Source of the DNA: Streptomyces achromogenes
GTDB lineage: Bacteria; Actinomycetota; Actinomycetes; Streptomycetales; Streptomycetaceae
Reading direction: 5' to 3'
Assembly (NCBI RefSeq): GCF_030816715.1
Contig: NZ_JAUSYH010000001.1
Span: 4,278,001 to 4,342,000 of the forward strand
DNA length: 64,000 bases
Shown one piece after another: positions 29,159 through 38,357 of the stretch. Within the stretch, counting starts at the first letter, position 1. Each line of letters opens with the position of its first letter. The notes below the pieces were generated by a model. It did no database searches, was not told where the DNA came from, and saw only the letters and a list, made by a program, of their open reading frames with translations. The position numbers and the translations under genes were made by a program.

Positions 29159-31683
29159 TGCTGCGCTACGCCCTGAAGACCGTCCGCGCACGCAAGGCGG
29201 GCTTCCTCGGCGCCTTCCTCGCCCTGATGTGCGCGGCCGCCCTGATCACCGCGTGCGGCACGCTCCTCGAGACGGGGCTGCGCGGCACCATTCGGACCGA
29301 GCGCTACGCCGCGGCACCGGTTGTGGTCTCCGCCGACCAGAACGTCCACCAGAGCACCGTCAAGCGGAAGAAGGGCAAGACCAAGGTCAAGCACAAGGCG
29401 AAACCCGTCGCAGAGCGCGCCTGGCTCCCGGCCGGCATCGGACGCACCCTGGCCGGCACGCCCGGCGTTGCCCGCGTCATCCCCGAACTCACCTTCATGG
29501 CCGAGCCGTTGACAGCGAACGGCACCGGCGGAAGGACCGCCCACGGGCACGCCTGGGAGTCCGCCGCGCTGACGCCGTACCGGCTCACCGCCGGCACAGC
29601 CCCCACGGCCGCCACCGATGTCGTCGTCGACCGCTACCTCGCCGAGCGCGCCCGTCTCGAACCCGGTGACCGCCTCACCGTCCAGTCGAGCAAGGCGCCG
29701 CGCTCCTACCGCGTCTCCGGCATCGCCGCCCCTGCCACAGCCGTTCGCCATCAGACGTCCCTCTTCTTCTCCACGGCCGAGGCCCGTCGTCTCGCCGCCC
29801 GCCCCGGGCAGGTCACCGCGTTCGGTGTGATCGCGGACGCGGGCACCGATCCGGGCCGGCTGCGGGATGCCGTGTCCGAGGCTCTCCGCGGCACCGGGGC
29901 CCAGGTCGGCTCCGGAGACGACCGTGGCCCGGTGGAGTTCCTGGACGCCGCTGCGGCGCGCACCAAGCTGGTCAGCATGGGCGGTGCGATGGGCGGCACC
30001 TCGCTGCTCGTGGCGATCCTCGTGGTCGTAGGGACGTTCGCGCTCTCCGTCCAGCAGCGTCTGCGCGAACTCGCCCTGCTCCGCGCCGTCGCCGCCACCT
30101 CCGGGCAGATCCGCAGGCTCCTCGGTCGGGAGGCCCTGATCGTCGGAGCGGGCGCGGGCACGGCCGGGGCCCTGGCGGGTCTTCCGTTGGGGGGTTGGCT
30201 GCACGGCAGGTTCGTCGCCCTGGGCGCGGTGCCCGACACGCTGCAGCACACCGTCGGCGTGTTCCCGCCGCTCGCGGCCGTCACCGCGACCCTGTTCGGG
30301 GCCTGGGCCGCCGCCCGGATCGCCTCACGCCGGGTGGCCCGGATCCGTCCGGCCGAGGCGCTCGCCGAGGCCCGGGCCGAACGCACCCGGCCCGCCTGGG
30401 GCCGTCTTCTCGCCGGTCTGCTGCTGCTCGCCGGGGGCGCCGTCCTCGTAGCCCTGCTCAGCGTCCTGCACACCGAGCCCGCCTCGACCCCGGTGACGTT
30501 CCTCGCCGTCGTCGTCCTGTCCACCTCCGTCGCCCTGCTCGGGCCGCTGCTGGTCACAGCAGCCGCCCTCCTCCTCACCGGCCCGCTGCGCCTGACCGGC
30601 CCCGGCGGCAGGCTCGCCACCGCCAACCTCCGCGGCAACGCCGCCCGCATGGCCTCCGTCGTCACTCCCCTCACACTGCTCATCGGCATGACCTGCACGG
30701 TGCTGTTCGTGCAACCCACCCTCGGCGACGCGGCCCGTGCCCAGACCCGTGAGGGCATCCGCGCCGACTGGGTGGTCGCCGCCCGGGGGCCCGGTGTCCC
30801 GTCCGAGGCGGCACGGCAGCTGCGTACGGAGCACGCCGTCGTCACCGAGGTGGTCCCTACGACCGTCCGGGTCGGCCTCGACAAGTACGCGGCCCAGGGA
30901 GTCACCCCCGCCGGCCTCGCCCGCACCTGGGACCCGGGCGTCACCGCCGGGTCCCTCGGCGGGCTCACCGAGCACACCGTCGCTGTCAGCGAACTGGCCG
31001 CGGACCGGCTCCACCTGAAACCCGGAAGCCCCCTGAAGCTCACGCTCGGCGACGGCACGCCCGCCACGCTCACCGTCACCGCCGTCTACGCCAAGGGCCT
31101 CGGCTTCGGAGACCTCACGTTCGCGCACGACCTGCTCGCCCGCCACGTCGACAACCCGCTCTCTCGCTCCCTCCTCGTCGGCACGGACCGCACGCGGGCA
31201 CAACTCGTGGCTGACCTGCGAGGGTTTCCGGGGCTCGAGGTTCTCTCCCCGGCCGCCGCCGACTCGCTCCGGGCGCAGCGCCGGCAGACCGACGCCGAGG
31301 TCGGCTTCCTCGCCATGGGGCTCGTGCTGGCCTTCACGGCCATCGCCGCGGTCAACACGCTCGCCATGTCGGTCTCGGAGCGCGTCCGGGAGTTCGCGCT
31401 GCTGCGGCTCGCGGGGGCGACCCGCCGGCAGGTGCTGCGCATGCTGCGCACCGAGGCCCTGTCGGTCCTCTTCCTCGCCACCGCCCTCGGCAGCGGCATC
31501 GCCCTGGCTGTCCTGACCTCGTTCAGCATCGGCATGACGGGCCGAGCCGCACCGGCGGTCACACCGCTCGTGTACGTCACGGTGGTCGCAGGAGCCGGAC
31601 TCCTCGCGCTCGTCGCCACCGCCCTGCCCGGACGGGTGGCCCTGAGGGTCCGGGCGGTGACGGTGGCGACGGCCAAGGAATGA
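29155..31683 (+). CDS. FtsX-like ABC transporter permease (MacB type)
   Basis: 842 residues with the doubled FtsX architecture. N-terminal helix at 17-35, a large extracellular part to about 270, three helices (about 285-415), a second block (about 425-525), an extracellular part, and three C-terminal helices (about 715-835). The conserved LRELALLRAVAATSGQIRR and VREFALLRLAGATRRQVLR motifs are present. These permeases need an ATP-binding partner, normally encoded just upstream. None is present; the preceding gene is a broken regulator. A basic KRKKGKTKVKHK stretch near residue 75 is unusual. Confidence 0.9.
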   Translation: MMLRYALKTVRARKAGFLGAFLALMCAAALITACGTLLETGLRGTIRTERYAAAPVVVSADQNVHQSTVKRKKGKTKVKHKAKPVAERAWLPAGIGRTLAGTPGVARVIPELTFMAEPLTANGTGGRTAHGHAWESAALTPYRLTAGTAPTAATDVVVDRYLAERARLEPGDRLTVQSSKAPRSYRVSGIAAPATAVRHQTSLFFSTAEARRLAARPGQVTAFGVIADAGTDPGRLRDAVSEALRGTGAQVGSGDDRGPVEFLDAAAARTKLVSMGGAMGGTSLLVAILVVVGTFALSVQQRLRELALLRAVAATSGQIRRLLGREALIVGAGAGTAGALAGLPLGGWLHGRFVALGAVPDTLQHTVGVFPPLAAVTATLFGAWAAARIASRRVARIRPAEALAEARAERTRPAWGRLLAGLLLLAGGAVLVALLSVLHTEPASTPVTFLAVVVLSTSVALLGPLLVTAAALLLTGPLRLTGPGGRLATANLRGNAARMASVVTPLTLLIGMTCTVLFVQPTLGDAARAQTREGIRADWVVAARGPGVPSEAARQLRTEHAVVTEVVPTTVRVGLDKYAAQGVTPAGLARTWDPGVTAGSLGGLTEHTVAVSELAADRLHLKPGSPLKLTLGDGTPATLTVTAVYAKGLGFGDLTFAHDLLARHVDNPLSRSLLVGTDRTRAQLVADLRGFPGLEVLSPAAADSLRAQRRQTDAEVGFLAMGLVLAFTAIAAVNTLAMSVSERVREFALLRLAGATRRQVLRMLRTEALSVLFLATALGSGIALAVLTSFSIGMTGRAAPAVTPLVYVTVVAGAGLLALVATALPGRVALRVRAVTVATAKE

Positions 31684-31756
31684 AGGACGCCCTGCGGAGC
31701 GCCGGGTCGCCGGCGCTGCGCGGCGCGGCCCGATGGGGCCCGACGGGGCTGGGCGT

Positions 31757-33118
31757 TCAGGGGGTGCGTTCGGCGAGGAGGGTGAGCTCGTCGAGGAAGG
31801 CCTCCGCCAGCAGTTCGGCGTCCTGGCTGCCCGAGTTGGTGGCGACGCTCAGCGTGTGACCCCGGGTGCAGCCGCCCAGCGCGAAGGTGGCCGTGTCGGC
31901 CGGGGGCACCATGGGGACGATGGTGAGGCGGCGCAACGGTCGTCCGGCCAGGGTCTGGCCCTGTTCGCGCAGGTGGACGTAGGAGCAGGCGGCCGGTGCG
32001 TACGCGGGCGCGAAGATCTTCCCGCCGGCCAGGGCCATGGTCGCCCCGGGCACCGCCGCGAGCGTGCCCTCGAACAGCTTCTCGGAGGTGCGCCGGGGCC
32101 GGGTGACCGGGGTCAGCAGACCGGTGCACGCGGTGAGCCGGGCCGCGGGGTCGGACAGGGTCACCGGCGCGGGCACGCGGACGTTGGCGAAGGCGTTGCC
32201 CAGGAACTCACCGCAGTCGTCAGGGCGTTCGTCGACCGGGACCGACAGCCAGACCGGCCCGGGCTCCCGCCCCCTCTCCCTCCGCCGACCCCGGTCGGCG
32301 TTGCGGGTCCGGTCGCCGATGCGGGGTCGGTCGCCGTCGGAGGCCGTCCCGGAGACGGAGACGGGAGGGTCGGTCTCCGCGGCGGACAGGCAGGAGCGCA
32401 GGACGCCCGAGACCGTCGCCAGGAACACCTCGTTGGTGGTCGCCGTGCGGGCGGGCGCGGCCTCGCGCGCGGCCCGCAGCACGTCGGCGCGCAGCCGCAC
32501 GACCGTGTAGGCCGGCTCCCGCGCCCCCCGGTGCGGCAGGGGGACCGCGCGTCCCGCGGTGAGCAGCCCCGGCGGGCCCCCCACGGCCGGGGCCGGCCGG
32601 ACCGTCCGTCGCCGGGGGCCCGGCACCGCCAGGGAGGCGGCGCCGTCCAGCGGGCCGCCGTCGTCGAACAGGGCCCGCAGCAGGGTCGTCAGCGAACGGC
32701 CGTCCAGCAGGCTGTGATGCATCCGGAAGAGGAGGGAGAACTCCCCCTCGGCGGAGCCCCGCAGCAGGTGCAGGCTCCACGGCGGCCGGCCGGCGGGGAA
32801 CGGCGTGTGGAACCACAGCCGCACGGCGTCCCGCAGGGTGCCGTCCGCTTCGTCGACCTGCCGGCCCAGATCGTGGCCGTCCCGTCGCGCCCAGCGATGC
32901 CGGCCGGTCCACCAGGCGAGGCCCGTCCGGGGTCGGCCGGGGGCGACCAGCGTCTGGGTGAGCCGGGGCAGCGCCTTCCAGCGGTCGCCGACCAGCGCCC
33001 GCAGCTCGTCCAGCGTGGGCGGGACGCCCGTGAAATCCAGGGCGATCCCGGCGTTGGGCGGGCCGAAGGGCCAGCGGGCCATGCCTTCTTCCATCAAGGG
33101 CAGATGCGATCCGGGCAT
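31757..33118 (-). CDS. WS/DGAT-type O-acyltransferase
   Basis: 453 residues starting MPGSHLPLMEEG, with AGGAG eight bases upstream. The catalytic HHxxxDG is HHSLLDG at about 134-140. The second family region, GNAFANVRVP, is near 330. This family makes wax esters or triacylglycerol in actinobacteria. It is divergent from the glycosyltransferase gene, with about 300 bases between. A low-complexity Arg/Glu-rich insertion occurs near 270-300. Confidence 0.85.
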   Translation of the reverse strand: MPGSHLPLMEEGMARWPFGPPNAGIALDFTGVPPTLDELRALVGDRWKALPRLTQTLVAPGRPRTGLAWWTGRHRWARRDGHDLGRQVDEADGTLRDAVRLWFHTPFPAGRPPWSLHLLRGSAEGEFSLLFRMHHSLLDGRSLTTLLRALFDDGGPLDGAASLAVPGPRRRTVRPAPAVGGPPGLLTAGRAVPLPHRGAREPAYTVVRLRADVLRAAREAAPARTATTNEVFLATVSGVLRSCLSAAETDPPVSVSGTASDGDRPRIGDRTRNADRGRRRERGREPGPVWLSVPVDERPDDCGEFLGNAFANVRVPAPVTLSDPAARLTACTGLLTPVTRPRRTSEKLFEGTLAAVPGATMALAGGKIFAPAYAPAACSYVHLREQGQTLAGRPLRRLTIVPMVPPADTATFALGGCTRGHTLSVATNSGSQDAELLAEAFLDELTLLAERTP

Positions 33119-33416
33119 GAGACTGCTCCTGTCGTGGGCGTCCCCGGCGGGGGCCGCCCCGCGCGCGGGGCCGGCCATCGGAGGACGGGGTCCTGTCCCT
33201 CCAACGGCCGATCCGGGCGGCGGTCACGTCCTGCGCGGCCCGCGGGTGTCAACGCACGGCCGTGACGGCTCCCTGATGGGGTGACACTGCAGCAGGTTTG
33301 CGGACGCGGACCGTGTCGGAGCACCTTTAATCGGGATCCTGCGTCCGCCTTCGGGCACGCCGTTCCTTGTTCCCCGTCCACCGCCCCGGCCCCGCGCCGG
33401 ACAGGAGTTGTCTGTC

Positions 33417-34580
33417 GTGCCTGGTCCTCAACCGCATCCCGCGCACATCGCCGTGTTCAACGTTCCGATGCACGGGCACGTCAATCCGACGCTGGGGGTC
33501 GTCGAGGAGCTCGTACGGCGGGGGCACCGGGTCACGTACGCCGTCACCGAGGAGTTCGTGCACCAGGTGAAGGCGGCCGGAGCCGAGCCCGTGCTCTACC
33601 CGGACGCCGGGGACGGCTCGGAGGCGCCGGAGGAGATGGGCGAGGGGTTCGCCCGGGTCGTCGACACCGCGCTGGCCTCGCTTCCCGCCCTGACCCGGGC
33701 GTTCGACCGGGACCGTCCGGACCTGGTGCTGTGCGACGTCTACGCCTTCGCCGGACTGCTGCTGGGGGCGAGCCGGCAGACGCCCGTCGTGGTGGCGTCC
33801 CCCACCCATCTGGCCTACGACGGCATCGTCCCCGAGTTCTTCGGCGTGCCCGGGCTGCCCCAGATCCCGGGCTTCGGGAAGCTGACGGCCGCCTTCGCGG
33901 AGCACGGGGTGGACAGCGCGCGGATCCTCGAGCTCGTGCACCCCGAGCACGCCGTCGCGTTCTTCCCCCGCGCCTTCCAGCGCAGGGCGGACACCGTCGC
34001 GGCACGCGACGTCGCGTATGTCGGACCCGCGCTCGGCGACCGCTCCTACCAGGGTTCCTGGCAGCCCCCGCGGCCGGACCTGCCGGTCCTGCTGGTGTCG
34101 CTGGGCTCCCAGTTCACCCGGCGGCCGGACTTCTACCGGTCCTGTGTCCAGGCCTTCGCGGAGCTGCCCTGGCATGTGGTGATGTCCGTCGGCCACGCCG
34201 TCGCGCCGGACGAGCTGGGGCCCCTCCCGGACACCGTCGAAGTCCATCCGCACGTGCCCCAGCTGGCTGTGCTCGCCCACGCGGACGCCTTCGTCACCCA
34301 CGCCGGGATGGGCGGCACGATGGATGCGCTGCACTACGGCGTGCCGCTGGTGGCGGTGCCGCAGATGGCCGAGCAGCGGGTCAACGCCGCCCGGATCGAA
34401 CAGCTCCGGCTCGGCGTCCATCTGCCCCGCGAGACCGTCACGCCCGAGGCGCTGCGCGAGGCCGTCCTGCGGGTGTCGTCCGACCGGGACGTGCGGGCGG
34501 GCGTGGCAGCCATGCGCCGGGAGATCACAGATGCCGGCGGGGCGGGCGCCGCGGCCGACCTGATCGAGCGGGCCCTGTAG
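33417..34580 (+). CDS. macrolide-type (MGT/GT1) glycosyltransferase
   Basis: 387 residues from the GTG at 33417 (AGGAG nine bases upstream); a TTG at 33408 would overlap that site. The N-terminal acceptor domain starts VFNVPMHGHVNPTL. The C-terminal donor site is THAGMGGTMDALHYGVPLVA with PQMAEQ, the pattern of macrolide-inactivating and natural-product GT1 enzymes that use UDP-sugars. The usual GG of the family's HGGMNS is AGMGG here. The 3' end, including the stop codon, is tandemly duplicated (34551-34616). Confidence 0.88.
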   Translation: MPGPQPHPAHIAVFNVPMHGHVNPTLGVVEELVRRGHRVTYAVTEEFVHQVKAAGAEPVLYPDAGDGSEAPEEMGEGFARVVDTALASLPALTRAFDRDRPDLVLCDVYAFAGLLLGASRQTPVVVASPTHLAYDGIVPEFFGVPGLPQIPGFGKLTAAFAEHGVDSARILELVHPEHAVAFFPRAFQRRADTVAARDVAYVGPALGDRSYQGSWQPPRPDLPVLLVSLGSQFTRRPDFYRSCVQAFAELPWHVVMSVGHAVAPDELGPLPDTVEVHPHVPQLAVLAHADAFVTHAGMGGTMDALHYGVPLVAVPQMAEQRVNAARIEQLRLGVHLPRETVTPEALREAVLRVSSDRDVRAGVAAMRREITDAGGAGAAADLIERAL

Positions 34581-34616
34581 ACCGCGGCCGACCTGATCGA
34601 ACGGGCCCTGTAGACC
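34551..34616. repeat. 33-bp tandem duplication at the glycosyltransferase stop
   Basis: Two adjacent 33-bp units (34551-34583 and 34584-34616) differ by one base (G/A). Each contains the last seven codons plus TAG, so the second copy lies outside the gene. Confidence 0.95.
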
Positions 34617-34741
34617 GCGGTCGCCGAGACCCGTCCACCACGGGGCCGCGGTCGTCGCCGGGGCCCGCCGTCCCGGCAGCCGCGGCGCCGGGACCACACG
34701 CCGGCCCGGGAGGCCGGGACCCTGTTCCGAGGAGCGACCCC

Positions 34742-35227
34742 TTGAGCCACGCCCTGGCGTCCGACGTCCGCCGCACGAGCACCGCGCGCCCTCCCCACGA
34801 CGCGCCGGACCGCCGGCCGCACCTGTATCTCCGGCAGGTCCGCATGAGCGACCTGGACTCCATGCAGCATGTGAACAACGCACGGTTGCTCGAGATGATC
34901 CAGGACGCCCACATCGACCTGTTCTACCTGCGCCCCGGGCTGCCCGGGCAGGAGATCCGCCCGCGGTTCGTGTACGCGCGCCACGAGCTCGACTACACCG
35001 AGCCGCTCGTGCTGGAGCCCGAGCCGGTCACCATCGTCACCACCATCGGCGACCTGCGCCGCTCGTCCTTCCGGGTCACCAGCCGCGTCACCCGTGACGC
35101 GCGGGTGTTCTGCACCTGCGTCAGCACGGCCGTCGCGTACGACCCCGACGCGCGCCGCTCGCGCCGCCTCGAGGAGGAGGAACTCGCCCTGGCGGCCCGC
35201 CACGCCACTCCGGAGCCGGGGCGCTGA
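34742..35227 (+). CDS. acyl-CoA thioesterase, hotdog fold
   Basis: 161 residues from a TTG start with GGAG seven bases upstream. The 4HBT-type segment MSDLDSMQHVNNARLLEMIQ places the catalytic Asp/Asn in the hotdog helix (HVNN). YARHELDYTEPLV and FRVTSRV follow. It hydrolyses acyl thioesters and probably acts in the same pathway as the upstream glycosyltransferase or acyltransferase. The frame is open far upstream but lacks any signal there. Confidence 0.8.
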   Translation: MSHALASDVRRTSTARPPHDAPDRRPHLYLRQVRMSDLDSMQHVNNARLLEMIQDAHIDLFYLRPGLPGQEIRPRFVYARHELDYTEPLVLEPEPVTIVTTIGDLRRSSFRVTSRVTRDARVFCTCVSTAVAYDPDARRSRRLEEEELALAARHATPEPGR

Positions 35228-35278
35228 CCTCGGGTGCGCCCCGGGCGGCGCCGGGGGCGCCGGGGGCGCCGGGCGGCC

Positions 35279-37528
35279 TCAGCGCTCGACGCGGACCGGC
35301 TTCGTCACGCTCACCTGGTCGACCTCCGACACCCGCACGGTCACCTTCATCTCCCAGTCTCCGGGAATGGGCAGGTTGACGGCCTCGGCGGCCCAGTAGC
35401 CGCCCTTGTCGGTGACCTTGGCGTCGAGGGGGCCGACGTCCTGGTCCGGGAGGGTGAAGGAGATGCGCAGTTCGGGCACGCTGACGAAGCCGCCGTCGGG
35501 GCCGTAGACCACGGCCTGCACGTTGTTGTCGCCGACCCGCCCCGGGTCGAGGGTGACCTGCGCCTTGCCCCGGACGTTGCTGACGCCCGGTGAGCCGAAG
35601 GAGAAGGGGACGTCGACCACGGAGGCCACGGGCAGTCCGATGCCCTGCCCGGCCGCCGCCTCGCTCGCCGCCTCGGCCGCCGCCCGGCCCGGCAGGGTGC
35701 CGGTGAGGACGGTCGTCAGGACGAGCACGACGACCGCGACGGCGACCTCGACCAGCACGGACCGCCGCAGCGACCGCCGCGGGTCGACCGGCGTGCGGGT
35801 GGGGGCGAAGGTGCGGGTGGGGGCGGCGGTGCGGGGCGATCCGGCGGGGGAGTCGTCGGCGGACGGTGCGTCGGCCGGGGGCGCGGCCTCCTTCGGGTCG
35901 CTGTCGGTGGGACGGCTTCCCGTGTCGTCGTCGGCCTGGGGCCGGTCCGTGCCGGAGTCGGCGACGGCCCGGTGGGGGGCGCGGTCGGCGTCGGCGTCGG
36001 CCGCCACGGCCGCCCGTCCTCCCACGGGTTGCGGCACCCGGGCGTCCCTCTTCGCGGTCGCCTCCCTGACCGCGGCCGCCTCGGTCGTTACGGTCGCCTC
36101 GGTCGCCTCGGTCGTCACGTTCCCCGGTGTCGTCGCCGTGCTCACCGCGTCGGCCGTCTTCGTCGCCGGCTTCGCCGTCTTCGTCGCCGACACCGCCGTC
36201 GCGTCGCGGACCGTCCGGCGCGACCATGCCCCCGCCATCAGCAGGAGCGTCACCGCGGCGAGCTTCGCGAGCAGGACCCGGCCGTACGTCGTGTCCGTCA
36301 GCGCGGACGTGGAGCCGAGACCGCGCCAGGACTGGTAGACGCCGGTGACCACCAGGACGACGACCGAGAGGCCGGCCGTCCGGGAGAAACGGGTGACCAC
36401 GTACGAGGGGACGGAGGCGCGGTGGAGCAGGGTGAGGAGGGCCGTCAGACCGCCCAGCCAGGCCGCCATCGCCAGCAGGTGGAGCACCGAGGACGTCATC
36501 GCCGCCGGGACCTGGATGCCGGCCGACGCGTGCTCCGCGGCGGCCCAGGTCAGGGTCAGGGCCACGGCCAGCGCGCCGCCGGTCACGAGCGAAGCGCGCG
36601 AGGGCCGCTCCCCCCGGGGGAGCGCGCGCTGCCGCAGGAGCAGCGCCGCGACCGCCGCCAGCAGGACGAGCCGCGCCACCAGGGCCAAACCGGGACGGGT
36701 GCCCAGGGTGCGGGTCAGGCCCGAGAGGTCCAGGGCCTGCGCCGGGCCGGCGCCGGTCTCGTAGGGGGCGCGGAGCAGGAGCAGGAACACCGTCGATCCG
36801 GCGAGCGCCCACCAGCCGGCCAGCAGCAGCCTGCGCAGTGGGCGGACGTCCGGCGGGCCGCAGACGGCGACGAAGACGCCGGTGCCGATGAGGAGGGCGG
36901 CGGCGAGGTAGGCGAGGTAGCGGCCGATGTTGAACAGACCGCTGGTGGCCGGGTCCTCCACGGAGGTGCTGGGCAGGACCGGCGGGACGGCGGACGGCTT
37001 GCCCACGGAGAAGGTGAAGGCGCCGGCGATCGGGTGGCTGTCGGCGGACACCACGCGCCAGGCCACCGTGAACGTGCCGGTGCCGAGACTGCGGGGCAGG
37101 GTGACGCGCGCGGTGTCGGCGCGGCCGTCGGCGTGCCCCGCCCGTCCCGTCTTCACCCGCTGGTTGTCCGGGTCGAAGACGCGGAAGGAGTCGTCGAGCA
37201 GGCCCACCGACTCGGTGAAGGTGAGGGTGATCGAGCCGGGGGACGTCTTGACGACGCTTCCGTCCACCGGATCGGCGCTGCGGAGGGCCGCGTGAGCCGA
37301 GGCCGGTCCGGCGCCGAGGCCGAGCAGGACGAGCACGGCGCCCACCAGCACCAGCCCCCGCAGCCGGCGCCGTCGACCGGCCGGCGGCACACCGTCGAAC
37401 CGCCCTCCGCCGAACCACGCGCGGCGGGAGCGGCCGAGGGGGCCGCCGCCCGGTCCGCCGTCGGGTCCGGGGCCGGGCCCGTCGCCGTGCCGGCCCTGGG
37501 GTCGCCCGCCATCGCGCCCTTCGCTCAC
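35279..37528 (-). CDS. CopC-CopD fusion, copper resistance/uptake membrane protein
   Basis: 749 residues, GTG start. After a 50-residue Gly/Arg-rich cytoplasmic segment, a signal-like helix (LRGLVLVGAVLVLLGLG) ends in SAHAALRSADPVDGS, the CopC copper site with its N-terminal His. DSHPIAGAFTFSVG gives the second His motif. Eight CopD-like helices follow (about 190-450). A hydrophilic Thr/Ala/Asp-rich insert of about 140 residues precedes a last helix and a C-terminal YtkA-like beta domain. The plan is that of YcnJ-type copper importers; the direction of transport is not certain. Confidence 0.87.
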   Translation of the reverse strand: MSEGRDGGRPQGRHGDGPGPGPDGGPGGGPLGRSRRAWFGGGRFDGVPPAGRRRRLRGLVLVGAVLVLLGLGAGPASAHAALRSADPVDGSVVKTSPGSITLTFTESVGLLDDSFRVFDPDNQRVKTGRAGHADGRADTARVTLPRSLGTGTFTVAWRVVSADSHPIAGAFTFSVGKPSAVPPVLPSTSVEDPATSGLFNIGRYLAYLAAALLIGTGVFVAVCGPPDVRPLRRLLLAGWWALAGSTVFLLLLRAPYETGAGPAQALDLSGLTRTLGTRPGLALVARLVLLAAVAALLLRQRALPRGERPSRASLVTGGALAVALTLTWAAAEHASAGIQVPAAMTSSVLHLLAMAAWLGGLTALLTLLHRASVPSYVVTRFSRTAGLSVVVLVVTGVYQSWRGLGSTSALTDTTYGRVLLAKLAAVTLLLMAGAWSRRTVRDATAVSATKTAKPATKTADAVSTATTPGNVTTEATEATVTTEAAAVREATAKRDARVPQPVGGRAAVAADADADRAPHRAVADSGTDRPQADDDTGSRPTDSDPKEAAPPADAPSADDSPAGSPRTAAPTRTFAPTRTPVDPRRSLRRSVLVEVAVAVVVLVLTTVLTGTLPGRAAAEAASEAAAGQGIGLPVASVVDVPFSFGSPGVSNVRGKAQVTLDPGRVGDNNVQAVVYGPDGGFVSVPELRISFTLPDQDVGPLDAKVTDKGGYWAAEAVNLPIPGDWEMKVTVRVSEVDQVSVTKPVRVER

Positions 37529-37643
37529 GTCACCGCTCCGTCTTGCTCGAGACTCGAGACCCGCGTACTCCCGTACTTGCGGATACGTACGCGTGCAAGG
37601 GCCATCCGGTTCACCACGAGGCCTTACGGGGTGGGCCGGGCCG

Positions 37644-38357
37644 TCACGCGGGGAAGGCTACCTCCCGGCGCAGAAACGCCAGCCGGGCCTTCTTCTCGGG
37701 CAGATACACGTCCGGCAGGTCGATCTCGGGCAGGGTGACGACCGGGCCCGCCTCGAAACCCTGCCGCAGGAAGCGGGCGATCGCCTTCTCGTTGCGCACG
37801 TCGGGGTCCACCACGACCCGCGGCCGGTCGAGGCCCAGCAGCACGTACGAGGCGAGCACGCCCATCAGCGCCGACGACCAGCCGCTCCGCGCGCCCCGCG
37901 CACCCGCCGGCGCGAGGAGCAGATGGATGCCGAGGTCGCCGGCGGCCACCTCGTAGCAGTCACCGACCCGGTCCGCGGCCGGCTCGTAGGTCTGGAAGAG
38001 GGCGACCGGGACGCCGTCCAGCTCGACCAGGAACGCGTGGTGGGTGTCGAGGCCGTCCATGTGCGCGTAGATGTCGGCGACCTGGTCCCGCGTCAGGCCG
38101 TTCATGCCCCAGAACGCGGCCCGCTCCTCGCGGACCCACCCGTGGACGACGTCCGCGTCGGCCTCGGCGTCGAGGGGACGGATGCCGACGACGCCCAACC
38201 CGCCGACCGTCTGCCGGTGGACGTACGGAGGTGCGGGGATGTGGTGGGGGGCGTCCCCGGGGGCGTGCTGAGGCGCGGGACCGCGTGCGCCCTCCGGCGC
38301 CGAGGAGTCGTCCGCCAGTACGGAACGGTCGTACCCCGCTGCGGAACGGTCAGCCAT
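37644..38357 (-). CDS. GNAT acyltransferase related to siderophore enzymes (IucB/MbtK-like)
   Basis: 237 residues, ATG with AAGGAG upstream. After a 40-residue variable N-terminus, GIRPLDAEADADVVHGWV and FWGMNGLT match the IucB/MbtK-type acyltransferase fold. These N-acylate hydroxylysine or related amines during siderophore synthesis. HLLLAPAG is the expected CoA strand region. The start lies inside the end of the acylase gene (8-bp overlap), so the two are translationally coupled under the iron box at 40550. Confidence 0.75.
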   Translation of the reverse strand: MADRSAAGYDRSVLADDSSAPEGARGPAPQHAPGDAPHHIPAPPYVHRQTVGGLGVVGIRPLDAEADADVVHGWVREERAAFWGMNGLTRDQVADIYAHMDGLDTHHAFLVELDGVPVALFQTYEPAADRVGDCYEVAAGDLGIHLLLAPAGARGARSGWSSALMGVLASYVLLGLDRPRVVVDPDVRNEKAIARFLRQGFEAGPVVTLPEIDLPDVYLPEKKARLAFLRREVAFPA

